A stretch of DNA of 64,000 bases from Blastococcus aggregatus (GTDB lineage: Bacteria > Actinomycetota > Actinomycetes > Mycobacteriales > Geodermatophilaceae). The position numbers and the translations under genes were made by a program. The stretch covers positions 496,001 to 560,000 of the forward strand of contig NZ_OBQI01000003.1 of the NCBI RefSeq assembly GCF_900221005.1, written 5' to 3'. This document shows, piece by piece, positions 9,961-18,293 of this stretch (position 1 is the first letter of the stretch; every line of letters starts with the position of its first letter). Under the pieces are notes generated by a model. That model was not told the origin of the DNA, ran no database searches, and saw only the letters and a list, made by a program, of their open reading frames with translations.

Positions 9961-9973
9961 TGCACGGAGTGCA
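9961..9973. promoter_or_regulatory. TetR operator candidate 2
   Basis: Second dyad TGCAC-GGA-GTGCA three bases beyond the first, sharing its half-site TTGCAC. Two adjacent sites suggest binding of two repressor dimers. Confidence 0.5.
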
Positions 9974-10008
9974 GTCACTCACACGCCGAGGCGGGTCCGG
10001 ACGTGCGA

Positions 10009-10041
10009 CAGGGCCGGGCAGCCGATGGCTGCCCGGCCCTG
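10009..10041. terminator. Strong hairpin downstream of the FabG-like gene
   Basis: A 15-bp perfect stem with a GAT loop (left arm CAGGGCCGGGCAGCC). It lies 37 bases after the stop of the reductase on the minus strand and also insulates the divergently starting tetR control region. Confidence 0.7.
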
Positions 10042-10078
10042 CCGGAGGTGCGCGCCCCTACCGTGAGGGGCGGGTGGA

Positions 10079-10843
10079 TCAGGCCTTCGGGCCACCCGCG
10101 GCGTAGACGACCTGGCCGCTGATGAAGCCGGCGCCCTCGCTGCAGAAGAACGACACGAGGTGCGCGATGTCCTCGGGCTGGCCGACGCGGGCCACCGGGA
10201 TCGAGGCGCCGGCGCCCTTGATGAAGTCGTCGAAGGGGATGCCCATGCGGTCGGCGGTCGCCTTGGTCATCTCGGTCTGGATGAAGCCGGGGGCGATGGC
10301 GTTGGCGGTGACGCCGAACTTGCCGAGCTCGATGGCGAGGGTCTTGGTGAAGCCCTGCAGGCCGGCCTTGGCGGTGGAGTAGTTGGCCTGGCCACGGTTG
10401 CCGAGCGCCGAGGTGCTGGACAGGTTGACGATCCGGCCCCACTTCTGCTCGATCATGTGCTTCTGAGCGGCGCGGGACATGAGGAAGGCACCCCGGAGGT
10501 GCACGTTCATGACGATGTCCCAGTCGGAGTCGCTCATCTTGAACAGCATGTTGTCGCGGAGCACGCCGGCGTTGTTCACCAGCACGACCGGGGCGCCGAG
10601 CTCGGCCGCGATGCGGTCGACGGCGGTCTGCACCTGCTCGGCGTCGCTGACGTCGGCACCGACGGCCAGACCCTGACCCCCGGCCGCCTTGATGGCGTCC
10701 ACGGTGCCCTGGGCCGACGCCTCGTCGAGGTCCAGGACGGCGACGGCGAAGCCGTCAGCGGCCAGACGCTGCGCCGTGGCGGCACCGATGCCGCGCGCAC
10801 CGCCGGTGACGATGGCCACCCGGGTGCTGTTTGCCTCGCTCAT
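10079..10843 (-). CDS. FabG-like short-chain dehydrogenase (3-oxoacyl-ACP/CoA reductase type)
   Basis: A 254-residue classical SDR using NADP(H) or NAD(H). The Rossmann motif TGGARGIG is at residues 13-20, NNAG at 90-93, and the catalytic triad is Ser142/143, Tyr155 and Lys159 (YSTAK). The C-terminal GFIQTEMT and YAAGG segments are those of 3-oxoacyl-ACP reductases and acetoacetyl-CoA reductases. ATG at 10843 follows GAGAGGGAGATTC; the frame is open a little further upstream but without a better site. It stands alone between terminators, so whether it works in fatty acid synthesis, oxidation or on another substrate is undecided. Confidence 0.85.
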   Translation of the reverse strand: MSEANSTRVAIVTGGARGIGAATAQRLAADGFAVAVLDLDEASAQGTVDAIKAAGGQGLAVGADVSDAEQVQTAVDRIAAELGAPVVLVNNAGVLRDNMLFKMSDSDWDIVMNVHLRGAFLMSRAAQKHMIEQKWGRIVNLSSTSALGNRGQANYSTAKAGLQGFTKTLAIELGKFGVTANAIAPGFIQTEMTKATADRMGIPFDDFIKGAGASIPVARVGQPEDIAHLVSFFCSEGAGFISGQVVYAAGGPKA

Positions 10844-10964
10844 GAATCTCCCTCTCGTCGGATCTCGTGCTGGGCCGATCCCGATCGAGCGGGACACGGC
10901 AAGCTGTCCGGCACCTTACGGGCACCGGGTGAGGCCGCCGTCACACGGGGCTATGCCTGCGGCG

Positions 10965-11384
10965 TCACGGCCAGATCGAGGCGACGATGATCGCTGCCAC
11001 CGCCAGCTGAGCCGCGGCGCTCACCAGGCTGGCCGGGTGGAACTGCACCTGGACCAGCGATGAACCCAGCGAGCCCGGTGTGACCAGGTTGAGCACGAGG
11101 AAGGCCAGCGCCTGGAGCAGCACCCCGAGGACCCCGAAGACCACCGTCCACCACAGTGCCCGGCCGAAGCCGTCGGTGGCATTGGTCCAGATGGTGGTGA
11201 AGGCGATCGCACCCTGGCCGAGGAACCCGGCCGACAACACGATGCCCGCGTTGATCGACCCGTCCTGGTAGATGTGCCGGCCCAGGTGGCCCGGGGTGAG
11301 CAGGTCGAGCGCCACGAACCCGAGCATCAGGAGCGCGATGCCCACGCCCGTGTAGGCGGCGGCGTAGCCGATGCTGGCCAGCAC
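10965..11384 (-). CDS. DUF350 family small membrane protein
   Basis: A 139-residue protein made of about four transmembrane helices, with the paired-helix pattern of DUF350 (for example GIALLMLGFVALDLLTPG and a second copy ending LVLNLVTPGS). The repeated D/NL-LTPG ends of the two helix pairs indicate an internal duplication. The GTG start at 11384 has GGAGG seven bases before it. Function is unknown; homologues lie next to many unrelated genes. Confidence 0.75.
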   Translation of the reverse strand: MLASIGYAAAYTGVGIALLMLGFVALDLLTPGHLGRHIYQDGSINAGIVLSAGFLGQGAIAFTTIWTNATDGFGRALWWTVVFGVLGVLLQALAFLVLNLVTPGSLGSSLVQVQFHPASLVSAAAQLAVAAIIVASIWP

Positions 11385-11468
11385 GAGTGGACCTCCGGAC
11401 GTCGGTGGGAACGGCGTGCCGTGTCTACCGCACCGGCCCCGGGGGCACACGCAGCGGGCGGCGCGGGT

Positions 11469-12890
11469 TCAGCCCGCCGGCGTCGCCGTCTCCTCCTCCG
11501 CCGCCCCCTCCCCCGGCGCGCGCCGGGGGTGGTGCAGCCGCCGCACCGAGGCCATCGCGGAGCGGCGGGCGTTCATCCGGCGGCGGGCGCGGGAGGTCCG
11601 GGGCGCCCGCGGCTCCTCCCGGAGCAGGGCGTCCAGCCAGTGGCCGCGCGGATCGACGTCCACCAGGAGTGCCTTGACCAGCAGGGTCAACGGGATGGCG
11701 AGCAGCGCGCCCAGCGCGCCGAGCACCCAGCCCCAGAAGAGCAGCGCGATGAAGGTGACCGTCATGGACAGGCCCACCGAGTCACCGACGAACCGGGGCT
11801 GGATCAGGGTCTGGACGACGAAGTTGAGCAGCGTGTAGATCACGAGGATCGCGATCAGCTCGCCCCAGCCGCCGGCGAGCAGGCCCAGCAGGGCCGGCGG
11901 GACGACGCCGAGCACGAAGCCGATGTTCGGCACGTAGTTGGTGATGAACGCCAGCAGGCCCCACAGCGGCGCGGCCGGCACGGCGAGGATCGCGAGGGCG
12001 ATCGCGTCACCCACGGCCACGATCGCCCCGAACACCGTGCTGACCAGCAGGTAGCTGCGGGTGCCCGAGGCGAAGAGGTTGAACGCGACCGGCAGGTGCG
12101 GCCGCTCCTTCGCGACCAGGGCCAGCCGGCGGCCGTAGCCGCTGGACTCGATGGCCATGAACACCAGCGCCGACAGCAGGAGCACCAGCGTGCTGGCGGC
12201 CGCCGTGATCCGCCCGAGCATGCCGGTCGCCAGGCCGACCACCGAGCCGTAGTCGATCTGCGCGACCAGGTCGGAGAGCTGGCCCGAGACCAGCCCGGCG
12301 TCGTTGAGGTCGGTGACCACGCCGTCGATGAGCTCCTCAGCGCGGCCGGCGTAGTCCGGCAGCAGCGCGGCCAGCTGCGCGACGCTGACCACCAGGAGCG
12401 CGACGAAGCCGAGCAGCACCGACCAGACCAGGACCAGCAGGACCACGGTCGCCACCCAGCGCGGGGCGCCGTGGCGGCGCAACCAGCTCGAGACCGGCAT
12501 GAGCCCGACGACGACGACGAGCGCGAGCAGGATCGGCCCGGCCAGCCAGGCGATCGCCCGCAGGCCGGCGATCGCGATCGTCGCGGCCGCCAGCCCGGCG
12601 AGCAGCAGCAGCCACCGCGGCACACCCGTGGGTGAGCCCTCGAAGGTGTCGGTCAGCGCGACGGCGCCGGACGCCGAGGGCAGCTCCTCGGGGACCTCCT
12701 CGCGGGGCGGCTCGGCCTCCTCGAGCACCGTCGGGTCGGTCGCTCCGGGGTCGTCCTCGGCGCGGACGGTCCGGCCAGGCAGCCCGTCCGCGGCAACGTC
12801 GTCGGCACCGTCGTCCGCGCGGAGCTCGCTGCCACGTGCGGCAGCGCGGGACGACTCCTGCCCGCTGCCGTGCACCGCCGGTCGCGCCAC
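11469..12890 (-). CDS. AI-2E/UPF0118 (PerM-like) family membrane transporter 1
   Basis: A 473-residue protein. The first 95 residues are acidic and disordered, followed by about eight membrane helices of the AI-2E transporter fold, with NYVPNIGFVLG and IQPRFVGDSVGLSM in the conserved C-terminal region. An Arg-rich tail follows. GTG at 12890 was chosen because GGGGAGACGCG precedes it; ATG at 12944 and 12965 are in frame alternatives. Members move AI-2, or in some cases Na+ or other solutes, so the substrate is open. A second, only distantly similar copy starts at 45358. Confidence 0.78.
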   Translation of the reverse strand: MARPAVHGSGQESSRAAARGSELRADDGADDVAADGLPGRTVRAEDDPGATDPTVLEEAEPPREEVPEELPSASGAVALTDTFEGSPTGVPRWLLLLAGLAAATIAIAGLRAIAWLAGPILLALVVVVGLMPVSSWLRRHGAPRWVATVVLLVLVWSVLLGFVALLVVSVAQLAALLPDYAGRAEELIDGVVTDLNDAGLVSGQLSDLVAQIDYGSVVGLATGMLGRITAAASTLVLLLSALVFMAIESSGYGRRLALVAKERPHLPVAFNLFASGTRSYLLVSTVFGAIVAVGDAIALAILAVPAAPLWGLLAFITNYVPNIGFVLGVVPPALLGLLAGGWGELIAILVIYTLLNFVVQTLIQPRFVGDSVGLSMTVTFIALLFWGWVLGALGALLAIPLTLLVKALLVDVDPRGHWLDALLREEPRAPRTSRARRRMNARRSAMASVRRLHHPRRAPGEGAAEEETATPAG

Positions 12891-13020
12891 CGCGTCTCCC
12901 CTTCCCCTGGTCGGGCCCCGCGTACCCCCGAAGGGTCCACCCATGCCCGGCGCGACGCACACCACCCCCGGCGTCGCGTCCGCCCTGGCCTCCCGGTCGC
13001 CGGCGTGCCAGGGTCCCGAG

Positions 13021-13264
13021 GTGGCTGCGTTCGAGGTCCGCGCGGCGATCCCCGCTGACGCCGGCGCGGTCGAGGACTACCACCACCGCTGCTTCACGAC
13101 GACGTACGCGGCCCAGCTGCGCGCCGGCGAGTTCCGCCCGCCGGACCGCGCCGGCACCAGGCAGCAGCTCTCCGACTGGTTCCTTCCCGGCTCGGGCGTC
13201 GAGACGCGGGTGGTCGTCCTCGGCGGTCTACGACGAGCAGGTGCTCGTCAAGCACTGCTCGTAG
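13021..13264 (+). pseudogene. Truncated GNAT-type acetyltransferase relic
   Basis: From GTG 13021 the frame encodes the beginning of a GNAT-like domain (FEVRAAIPADAGAVEDYHHRCF and on to WFLPGSG). It lasts about 65 residues and stops resembling anything near 13225, well before the acetyl-CoA-binding loop. A neighbouring frame then continues as VYDEQVLVKHC up to a TAG at 13262-13264. The 3' two thirds of the gene are missing and the DUF222 gene control region starts at once. I infer that insertion or recombination around the 13E12 element removed the rest. Assignment to GNAT is by general pattern only. Confidence 0.5.
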
Positions 13265-13282
13265 CGCGAGAACTGTCGTACC

Positions 13283-13298
13283 CCGAACGTACGTTCGA
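13283..13298. promoter_or_regulatory. LexA/SOS box directly before the DUF222-HNH gene
   Basis: CCGAAC-GTAC-GTTCGA matches the actinobacterial LexA consensus TCGAAC-N4-GTTCGA in all but the first base, and its centre (CGAACGTACGTTCG) is a perfect palindrome. It ends 4 bases before the ATG at 13302. No Shine-Dalgarno is visible, so the mRNA may be leaderless or nearly so and the box would cover the transcription start. Confidence 0.7.
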
Positions 13299-13301
13299 TC
13301 C

Positions 13302-14780
13302 ATGACGGTGACCGACCTGAGCCCGCCGGAGGGAGGGCTGGTCGAGTGGTGGCTGCACCAGCCGCCGTCGGTCGACCGGTTCCCGATCGAGCTGCTGACC
13401 GCCTCCGAGAAGGTCACCGAGCTGCAGCGGGTGCAGGCCCGCAAGGCGATGGACGACGCCTACGAGGCCGAGCTGCTGATGGCGCTGGCCGCCGACCGGC
13501 CGGACACCGACGATCCGCCGCCCGGTCATCCCGGCGCCCGCCGTCGCAGCGCGGGATCGCCGGTGCCGGGGACGTCGGACTTCCTGCCCGACGAGGTCGC
13601 GATGGTGCTCAACTGCGGGCGCCCGCACGCCACGGAGCTGCTGTCCGACGCGTATCAGCTGGTCGATCGGATGCCGGCGGTGCACGCGGCCCGGGCGGCG
13701 GGGCGGCTGGACGGGTACCGGGCGCGGATCTTCGCCGACGTGCTCGGCACGACCTCCGATGAGGTGGTCGCCGTCGTGGTGCCGAAGGTCCTCCCGTCCG
13801 CGGCGGGCTGGTCGTCGGGGACGCTGCGGAAGCGACTCATCGCCGCCGCGATCGCCGCCGATGAGGAGTTCGCCGAGCAGCGCCGGATCGAAGCCGAACG
13901 CCGCGCCGCGGTCCGGCTGTACCCGACCGCGGATGGCATGTCCGCGCTGACCACCGAGGCGCCGGCGGCGGTGACGGCGGCGATGTGGTCGGTGATCGAC
14001 CAGGCCGCGCAGCTGGCCAAGACCGCGGGCGATGACCGGCCGATCGGGGTGCTGCGCGCCGAGGCGCACGCCGCGTGCGTGCTCGGCACGCGCGACGGCG
14101 GCCCGGCCCTGACCGGGCACCTCACCATCACCGCACCGCTGTCGGCACTCCACCCCTCCGGCTCAGCACCCACCGCGGAGTCCGTGCCGACCATCGGCGG
14201 CAGCCCGATCACCACGGCGCACCTCCGCGAACTCCTCGCGCAGCTCGACGCTCTCGGCGTGCAGGCACCGCCCGGCGGCAGCCTCACCCTGGCCCTCACC
14301 GACGACGACGGCGCCCTCCTGACCACCGTCACCCACGCCGAACTCACCCGGCTCGCCTCCCGCGGCTGCGACGAGCACGGGAAGGCAGCCGACTGCGACT
14401 GCCCCGTCCTCGGTCCACCGCCGGAGGTTCCCGGCTACGCCCACACCGCAGCCCAGGAACGCTTCCTCCGACTCCGCGACCGCACCTGCCGTCACCCCGG
14501 CTGCGGCCAACCCGCCGGCCGCACCGACGCCGACCACGTCGTGGCCTACGACTGCGGCGGCCGCACGGCCTGCGACAACCTCTGCTGCCTGTGCCGCAGC
14601 CACCACCGGCTCAAGACCTTCGCCCGCGGCTGGCGCTTCGAGATGGACCCCGACGGCACCCTGCACGTCACCACACCGTCCGGCATCACCCGCAGCACCC
14701 GACCACCCGGCGTCCGCGAACAACGCGCACTCCCGCCCCCGAGACCCGGCCCGGTCGACCACAGCACCCCACCGTTCTGA
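13302..14780 (+). CDS. DUF222 / 13E12-repeat family protein with C-terminal HNH nuclease domain
   Basis: A 492-residue protein of the 13E12 family, widespread and multicopy in actinobacteria. DUF222 covers about residues 40-330. The HNH motif near the C-terminus has C-x4-C zinc ligands (CRHPGC), the catalytic DADHV, a conserved Asn and CRSHHRLK. The family is thought to be mobile or selfish, but no inverted repeats, transposase or target duplications are visible here. ATG 13302 is the only sensible start. A LexA-type box right upstream suggests DNA-damage induction, as is established for several 13E12 genes of Mycobacterium tuberculosis. Confidence 0.85.
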   Translation: MTVTDLSPPEGGLVEWWLHQPPSVDRFPIELLTASEKVTELQRVQARKAMDDAYEAELLMALAADRPDTDDPPPGHPGARRRSAGSPVPGTSDFLPDEVAMVLNCGRPHATELLSDAYQLVDRMPAVHAARAAGRLDGYRARIFADVLGTTSDEVVAVVVPKVLPSAAGWSSGTLRKRLIAAAIAADEEFAEQRRIEAERRAAVRLYPTADGMSALTTEAPAAVTAAMWSVIDQAAQLAKTAGDDRPIGVLRAEAHAACVLGTRDGGPALTGHLTITAPLSALHPSGSAPTAESVPTIGGSPITTAHLRELLAQLDALGVQAPPGGSLTLALTDDDGALLTTVTHAELTRLASRGCDEHGKAADCDCPVLGPPPEVPGYAHTAAQERFLRLRDRTCRHPGCGQPAGRTDADHVVAYDCGGRTACDNLCCLCRSHHRLKTFARGWRFEMDPDGTLHVTTPSGITRSTRPPGVREQRALPPPRPGPVDHSTPPF

Positions 14781-14793
14781 GGGGTGCCCGGGA

Positions 14794-15192
14794 TCAGCGG
14801 GGCGCGTCCAGGAGCTCGGTCATCGCGGAGAGGCCGAAGAACTGGGCCGTCATGCGCGCGGTCATCTCGCCGAGATCGGGGTCGGCGCCGGCGGCCAGCA
14901 GGTGCTGCACGGCGTCGGCGGCCTGCTTGAACACCGCCGCGGCCAGCGCGGTCTGCCCCTTGTCGTTGAGCCGGCCGTGGTCCGCGCCGCGCTCGAGCAG
15001 CGCCGCGACCGTGTGCCCGTGGGCGTAGTAGGCGGCCAGCAGCAGGAGCGTGTCCCCCGCGGTGTTCGTCAGATCGACCGGGACACCGGCGTCGACGAAG
15101 GCGGCCAGCTCCTCGGTGGACCCCTTGCGGGCCAGGTCGAACAGGTGACCGGCCGGAACCGTGCCGGTGGACGCGCTGCCTCCGCTGCTCAT
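14794..15192 (-). CDS. Ankyrin-repeat protein, tandem copy B
   Basis: A 132-residue cytosolic protein with about three ankyrin repeats (GDTLLLLAAYYAHGHTVAALLERGAD, then KGQTALAAAVFKQ, then LLAAGADPDLG). It is clearly a duplicate of the gene beginning at 15640. Both end with the same block, TAQFFGL-x-AM-x-ELLDA-x-R, but differ at the extreme N-terminus. Ankyrin repeats mediate protein binding and the partner is unknown. It is convergent with the DUF222 gene and 52 bases after copy A on the same strand, so the two are probably co-transcribed. Confidence 0.8.
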   Translation of the reverse strand: MSSGGSASTGTVPAGHLFDLARKGSTEELAAFVDAGVPVDLTNTAGDTLLLLAAYYAHGHTVAALLERGADHGRLNDKGQTALAAAVFKQAADAVQHLLAAGADPDLGEMTARMTAQFFGLSAMTELLDAPR

Positions 15193-15244
15193 GCCACGCA
15201 CCCTAGGAGGCATCGGCGCGGCTGCGGTAGTGCGGGGCTCCAGC

Positions 15245-15640
15245 TCACCGAGCGGCGTCGAGCAGCTCCAGCATCGCCGTGAGTCCGAAGAACTGCGCCG
15301 TCGCCCGGGCGCTCTGGCCACCCAGGTCCGGATCGGCGCCCGCAGCCAGCAGGTGCCCGACGGCCTCGCCCGACTGCTTGAACGCCGCCGCACCCAGCGC
15401 CGTCTGCCCCTTGTCGTTGACCCTCGCGTGGTCCGCACCGCGGGCCAGCAGGGCCGCCACCGTGTCGGCCTGGCCGTAGTAGGCGGCCAGCAGCAGCAGG
15501 GTGTCGCCCTTGTCGTTGGTCAGGTTCACCGGGACGCCGGCGTCCACGTAGGCCACCAGCTCGTCGGTGTGACCGAACCGCGCCAGGTCGAACACCCGCC
15601 CGGCCAGCTCGATGACCTCGGGGTCGATGGGTCCGCTCAC
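15245..15640 (-). CDS. Ankyrin-repeat protein, tandem copy A
   Basis: A 131-residue ankyrin protein starting with GTG at 15640, preceded by GGGGGA. Three repeats are visible (DKGDTLLLLAAYYGQADTV, KGQTALGAAAFKQSGEAV, AAGADPDLGGQSA). It is highly similar over its whole length to copy B downstream. Neither has a signal peptide or membrane helix. The strong conservation of AAYY and TAQFFGL in both copies suggests a shared binding surface. Confidence 0.8.
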   Translation of the reverse strand: MSGPIDPEVIELAGRVFDLARFGHTDELVAYVDAGVPVNLTNDKGDTLLLLAAYYGQADTVAALLARGADHARVNDKGQTALGAAAFKQSGEAVGHLLAAGADPDLGGQSARATAQFFGLTAMLELLDAAR

Positions 15641-15667
15641 TCCCCCAGCCTAGGAGGGAGCGGCGAC

Positions 15668-15703
15668 GGGGGCGCGGCACCGGACTGCCGGCACCGCGCC
15701 CCC
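15668..15703. terminator. Hairpin after the SDR gene
   Basis: GGGGGCGCGG pairs with CCGCGCCCCC across a partly paired 16-base centre, 6 bases after the SDR stop on the minus strand. Confidence 0.55.
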
Positions 15704-15708
15704 ACCGG

Positions 15709-16629
15709 TCACTCAGCGACGGCCGGTCGCACGCCGCGCTGGTCGGCGTTGGGCGCCGCCTTCGCCACGAGACCGGGCAGGACGTCGTCCAGTTCCTCGA
15801 CCGTCCAGCGCTGCCCCTTGTCGACGCCGGGACCGGCCTGCCAGCCCTCGGCCACGCTGATCATCCCGCCACGGACGTTGAACACCCGGCCGGTCACCTC
15901 GCGCGCCGCCGGCCCGGCCAGCCACACGACCAGCGGGGCGATGTTGTCCGCGGCGGACGGGTCGAACGCGGCGGGATCGGGCTTCTCCCGGTCGGGACGC
16001 AGGTTCTCCGTCATCCGGGTCAGGGCCGCCGGCGCCACCGCGTTGACCGTGACGCCGTACCGGCCCAGCTCCATCGCGGTGATCACGGTCATCGCCGCGA
16101 TCCCGGCCTTGGCCGCCCCGTAGTTGGACTGACCCGCGTTGCCGTAGATGCCCGAGGACGACGTCGTGTTGATGACCCGGGCGTCCACCGGGCGCCCTGC
16201 CTTGTGCTCCTCGCGCCAGTACGCGGCCGCGTGGCGCAGCGGGGCGAAGGTGCCCTTGAGGTGGACCTGGATCACCGAGTCCCACTCCTGCTCGGACATG
16301 TTCACCAGCATCCGGTCGCGCAGGATGCCGGCGTTGTTGACCAGCACGTCGAGGCGCCCGAAGTGCTCGATCGTCGACCGCACCAGGCGCTCGGCGGCGG
16401 CGAAGTCGGAGACGTCGTCCCCGTTCGCGATCGCCTGCCCGCCCAGGCCCCGGATCTCGTCGACCACCTCTCCCGCCGGCCCGGTCGACCCACCGGTGCC
16501 GTCGACCTCGGCCCCCAGGTCGTTGACGACGACGGCGTAACCGTGCCGCGCGAACTCCAGGGCATGTCCACGCCCGATGCCGCGAGCGGCCCCCGTCACG
16601 ATGACCACACGTTGCTCGTCCGACTGCAT
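15709..16629 (-). CDS. SDR oxidoreductase of the multifunctional-enzyme (Hsd4/MFE-2) type
   Basis: A 306-residue short-chain dehydrogenase. The motifs are TGAARGIG (residues 12-19), NNAG (98-101), Ser157-159, Tyr170 and Lys174. The long insert VNDLGAEVDGTGGSTGPAGEVVDEI after beta-2 and the C-terminal extension are those of peroxisomal MFE-2-like 3-hydroxyacyl-CoA dehydrogenases, used for fatty acid and sterol side-chain oxidation in actinobacteria. The ATG at 16629 has a strong AAGGAGG. It is divergent from an MFS pump at 16734 and fits the acyl-CoA catabolic genes downstream. Confidence 0.85.
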   Translation of the reverse strand: MQSDEQRVVIVTGAARGIGRGHALEFARHGYAVVVNDLGAEVDGTGGSTGPAGEVVDEIRGLGGQAIANGDDVSDFAAAERLVRSTIEHFGRLDVLVNNAGILRDRMLVNMSEQEWDSVIQVHLKGTFAPLRHAAAYWREEHKAGRPVDARVINTTSSSGIYGNAGQSNYGAAKAGIAAMTVITAMELGRYGVTVNAVAPAALTRMTENLRPDREKPDPAAFDPSAADNIAPLVVWLAGPAAREVTGRVFNVRGGMISVAEGWQAGPGVDKGQRWTVEELDDVLPGLVAKAAPNADQRGVRPAVAE

Positions 16630-16733
16630 CAGGCAGCCTCCTTCTTCTCGGTGGTCCTAGAATCCTGTTCCGAGATTGCCGGCGTCAACCGGCCGGCCGC
16701 CGCAGGCTGCCGTTCGAGCTCTCGAGGGGACGC

Positions 16734-18293
16734 ATGGCCACCGACGCGCGGACGACCGGCGAGGCCGCCGCACCACCCTCCACCACCCCCGAGGAGGCCG
16801 GCGCCGTCGAGGCGCCCGACGAACGCGCGGTCATGAGGGAGGCCTGGCTGACGCTCTCGGTCGTCAGCCTCGCCAGCATCTTCTCCGGCATGTCCGGCAG
16901 TGCCCTCAACGTCGCGCTGCCCACCGTCGTCCGGCACTTCGACGCGAGCGCGACCGCGGCCAGCTGGATGCTGCTGGCCTTCATGCTCGCCAACACCGTG
17001 CTGATGATCTTCTTCGGCCGGCTGGCCGACATGTTCGGCCGCCGCTCGATGTACCTCATGGGGCTGGCGACCTTCACCCTCGCCAGCTTCCTGTGCGGCC
17101 TGGCACCCAACGCCTGGACCGTCGTCGCGCTGCGCGTCCTGCAGGCGGCGGGGGCGGCGATGCTGCTGACCAACAGCGCCGCCCTCGTCACGGCCGCCTT
17201 CCCGCGCGCCCGGCTGGGCCAGGGCATGGGCATCTACCTGGCCTCGTTCTCGGTGGCCCAGCTGCTCGGCCCGACCGTCGGCGGTGTGCTCGCCGAGCAC
17301 GCGGGCTGGCGCTGGGTCTTCTGGTTCAACGTCCCGGTCGGGCTGCTCTGCCTGGCCTGGGGCGCCTGGGCACTCCCCCGCGTCGCCCGCTCCGGCCAAC
17401 GCCAGGGCATCGACATCCCGGGCAACCTGCTCGTCCTCGTGGCCCTCGGCAGCGGCCTGGCCGCGCTGTCGCAGGCGACCACCCTGGGCTGGACGAGCTG
17501 GGTGGTCATCGGCGGGCTGGTCGTCTTCGTCCTGGGCATGCCGACGTTCGTGCTCTTCGAGCGCCGGGTGACCCACCCCCTGGTCGACATGACGCTCTTC
17601 CGGGACCGGCCGTTCGCCCTCGGCCTGCTCGCCTCGTTCCTCAACTCCACGTCACAGGCGGGCGTGCTGCTGCTCTTCTCCCTCTACTTCCAGGCCGTGC
17701 AGGGCGTCGACCCGCTCACCGCCGGCCTGCGCGTCCTGCCCCTGGCGGTGGCGACGCTGATCTTCTCGTCGTCCTCCGGCCTGTTCCAGCGCTGGATCTC
17801 GCCGCGCGCGCTGGCCGTGGTCGGCAACCTGTGCACCGGCGCCGGGTTGTCGGTCCTGGCCTGGTCGGTGATCACGGAGGCCGGCTACGTCGCCATCGCC
17901 GCCGGCCTGGTGCTCGCCGGCGCCGGGTCCGGGCTGTTCATGCCGTCCAACACCACGGCGCTCATGGGGGCCATGCCGCACGAGCGGCTGGGCATCGCCA
18001 ACGCGATGCGGCTGATGCTGCAGCAGAGCGGGTTCGTCGTCGGCACGGCCGTCGTCCTGTCCGTGCTCACCGCCCCGCTCGCGCCCGAGCTGCGGCAGTA
18101 CGCCTTCGCCGGCACGTTGTCCGACGTCTCGGCCGACGGGCTCGCCGACCTCCTGCGCGGTTACCAGTGGACCCTGTTCACCATGCTCACGCTGAACGCG
18201 GCGACCGTGCTGACGTCGCTGGCCGCGCTGCGCGCGAGCAGGCGGACCGGCGGCGCGGTCACTCCCCTGGCAGGTCCGACAGCCGGCCGATGA
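16734..18293 (+). CDS. DHA2 family MFS transporter
   Basis: A 519-residue transporter with about 14 membrane segments and a 30-residue acidic N-terminus. Motif A is GRLADMFGRR, followed by QAAGAAMLLTNSAAL and the GPTVGGVLAEHAGWRW motif C region. ATG 16734 follows GAGGGGACGC. Its 3' end overlaps the 3' end of a convergent TetR gene by 35 bases, which makes that TetR a likely regulator. It is probably an efflux pump for a hydrophobic compound; the substrate is not predictable. It is only moderately similar to the pump at 7673-9262. Confidence 0.88.
   Translation: MATDARTTGEAAAPPSTTPEEAGAVEAPDERAVMREAWLTLSVVSLASIFSGMSGSALNVALPTVVRHFDASATAASWMLLAFMLANTVLMIFFGRLADMFGRRSMYLMGLATFTLASFLCGLAPNAWTVVALRVLQAAGAAMLLTNSAALVTAAFPRARLGQGMGIYLASFSVAQLLGPTVGGVLAEHAGWRWVFWFNVPVGLLCLAWGAWALPRVARSGQRQGIDIPGNLLVLVALGSGLAALSQATTLGWTSWVVIGGLVVFVLGMPTFVLFERRVTHPLVDMTLFRDRPFALGLLASFLNSTSQAGVLLLFSLYFQAVQGVDPLTAGLRVLPLAVATLIFSSSSGLFQRWISPRALAVVGNLCTGAGLSVLAWSVITEAGYVAIAAGLVLAGAGSGLFMPSNTTALMGAMPHERLGIANAMRLMLQQSGFVVGTAVVLSVLTAPLAPELRQYAFAGTLSDVSADGLADLLRGYQWTLFTMLTLNAATVLTSLAALRASRRTGGAVTPLAGPTAGR

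Noticed and set aside
7673-9982. A 769-residue frame joining the TetR region and the MFS pump
   Set aside because: The upstream 240 residues are TetR sequence read in the wrong frame; the pump has its own ribosome site at 9262 and TetR is in another frame.
11469-12890. Quorum-sensing AI-2 exporter
   Set aside because: The family name comes from one E. coli protein. No luxS or lsr genes are seen and other members transport other solutes, so I kept the neutral family call for this and the gene at 45358.
13302-14780. Homing endonuclease or intein
   Set aside because: The HNH domain is at the end of an ordinary DUF222 protein; there is no splicing motif, no host gene around it and no intron structure.
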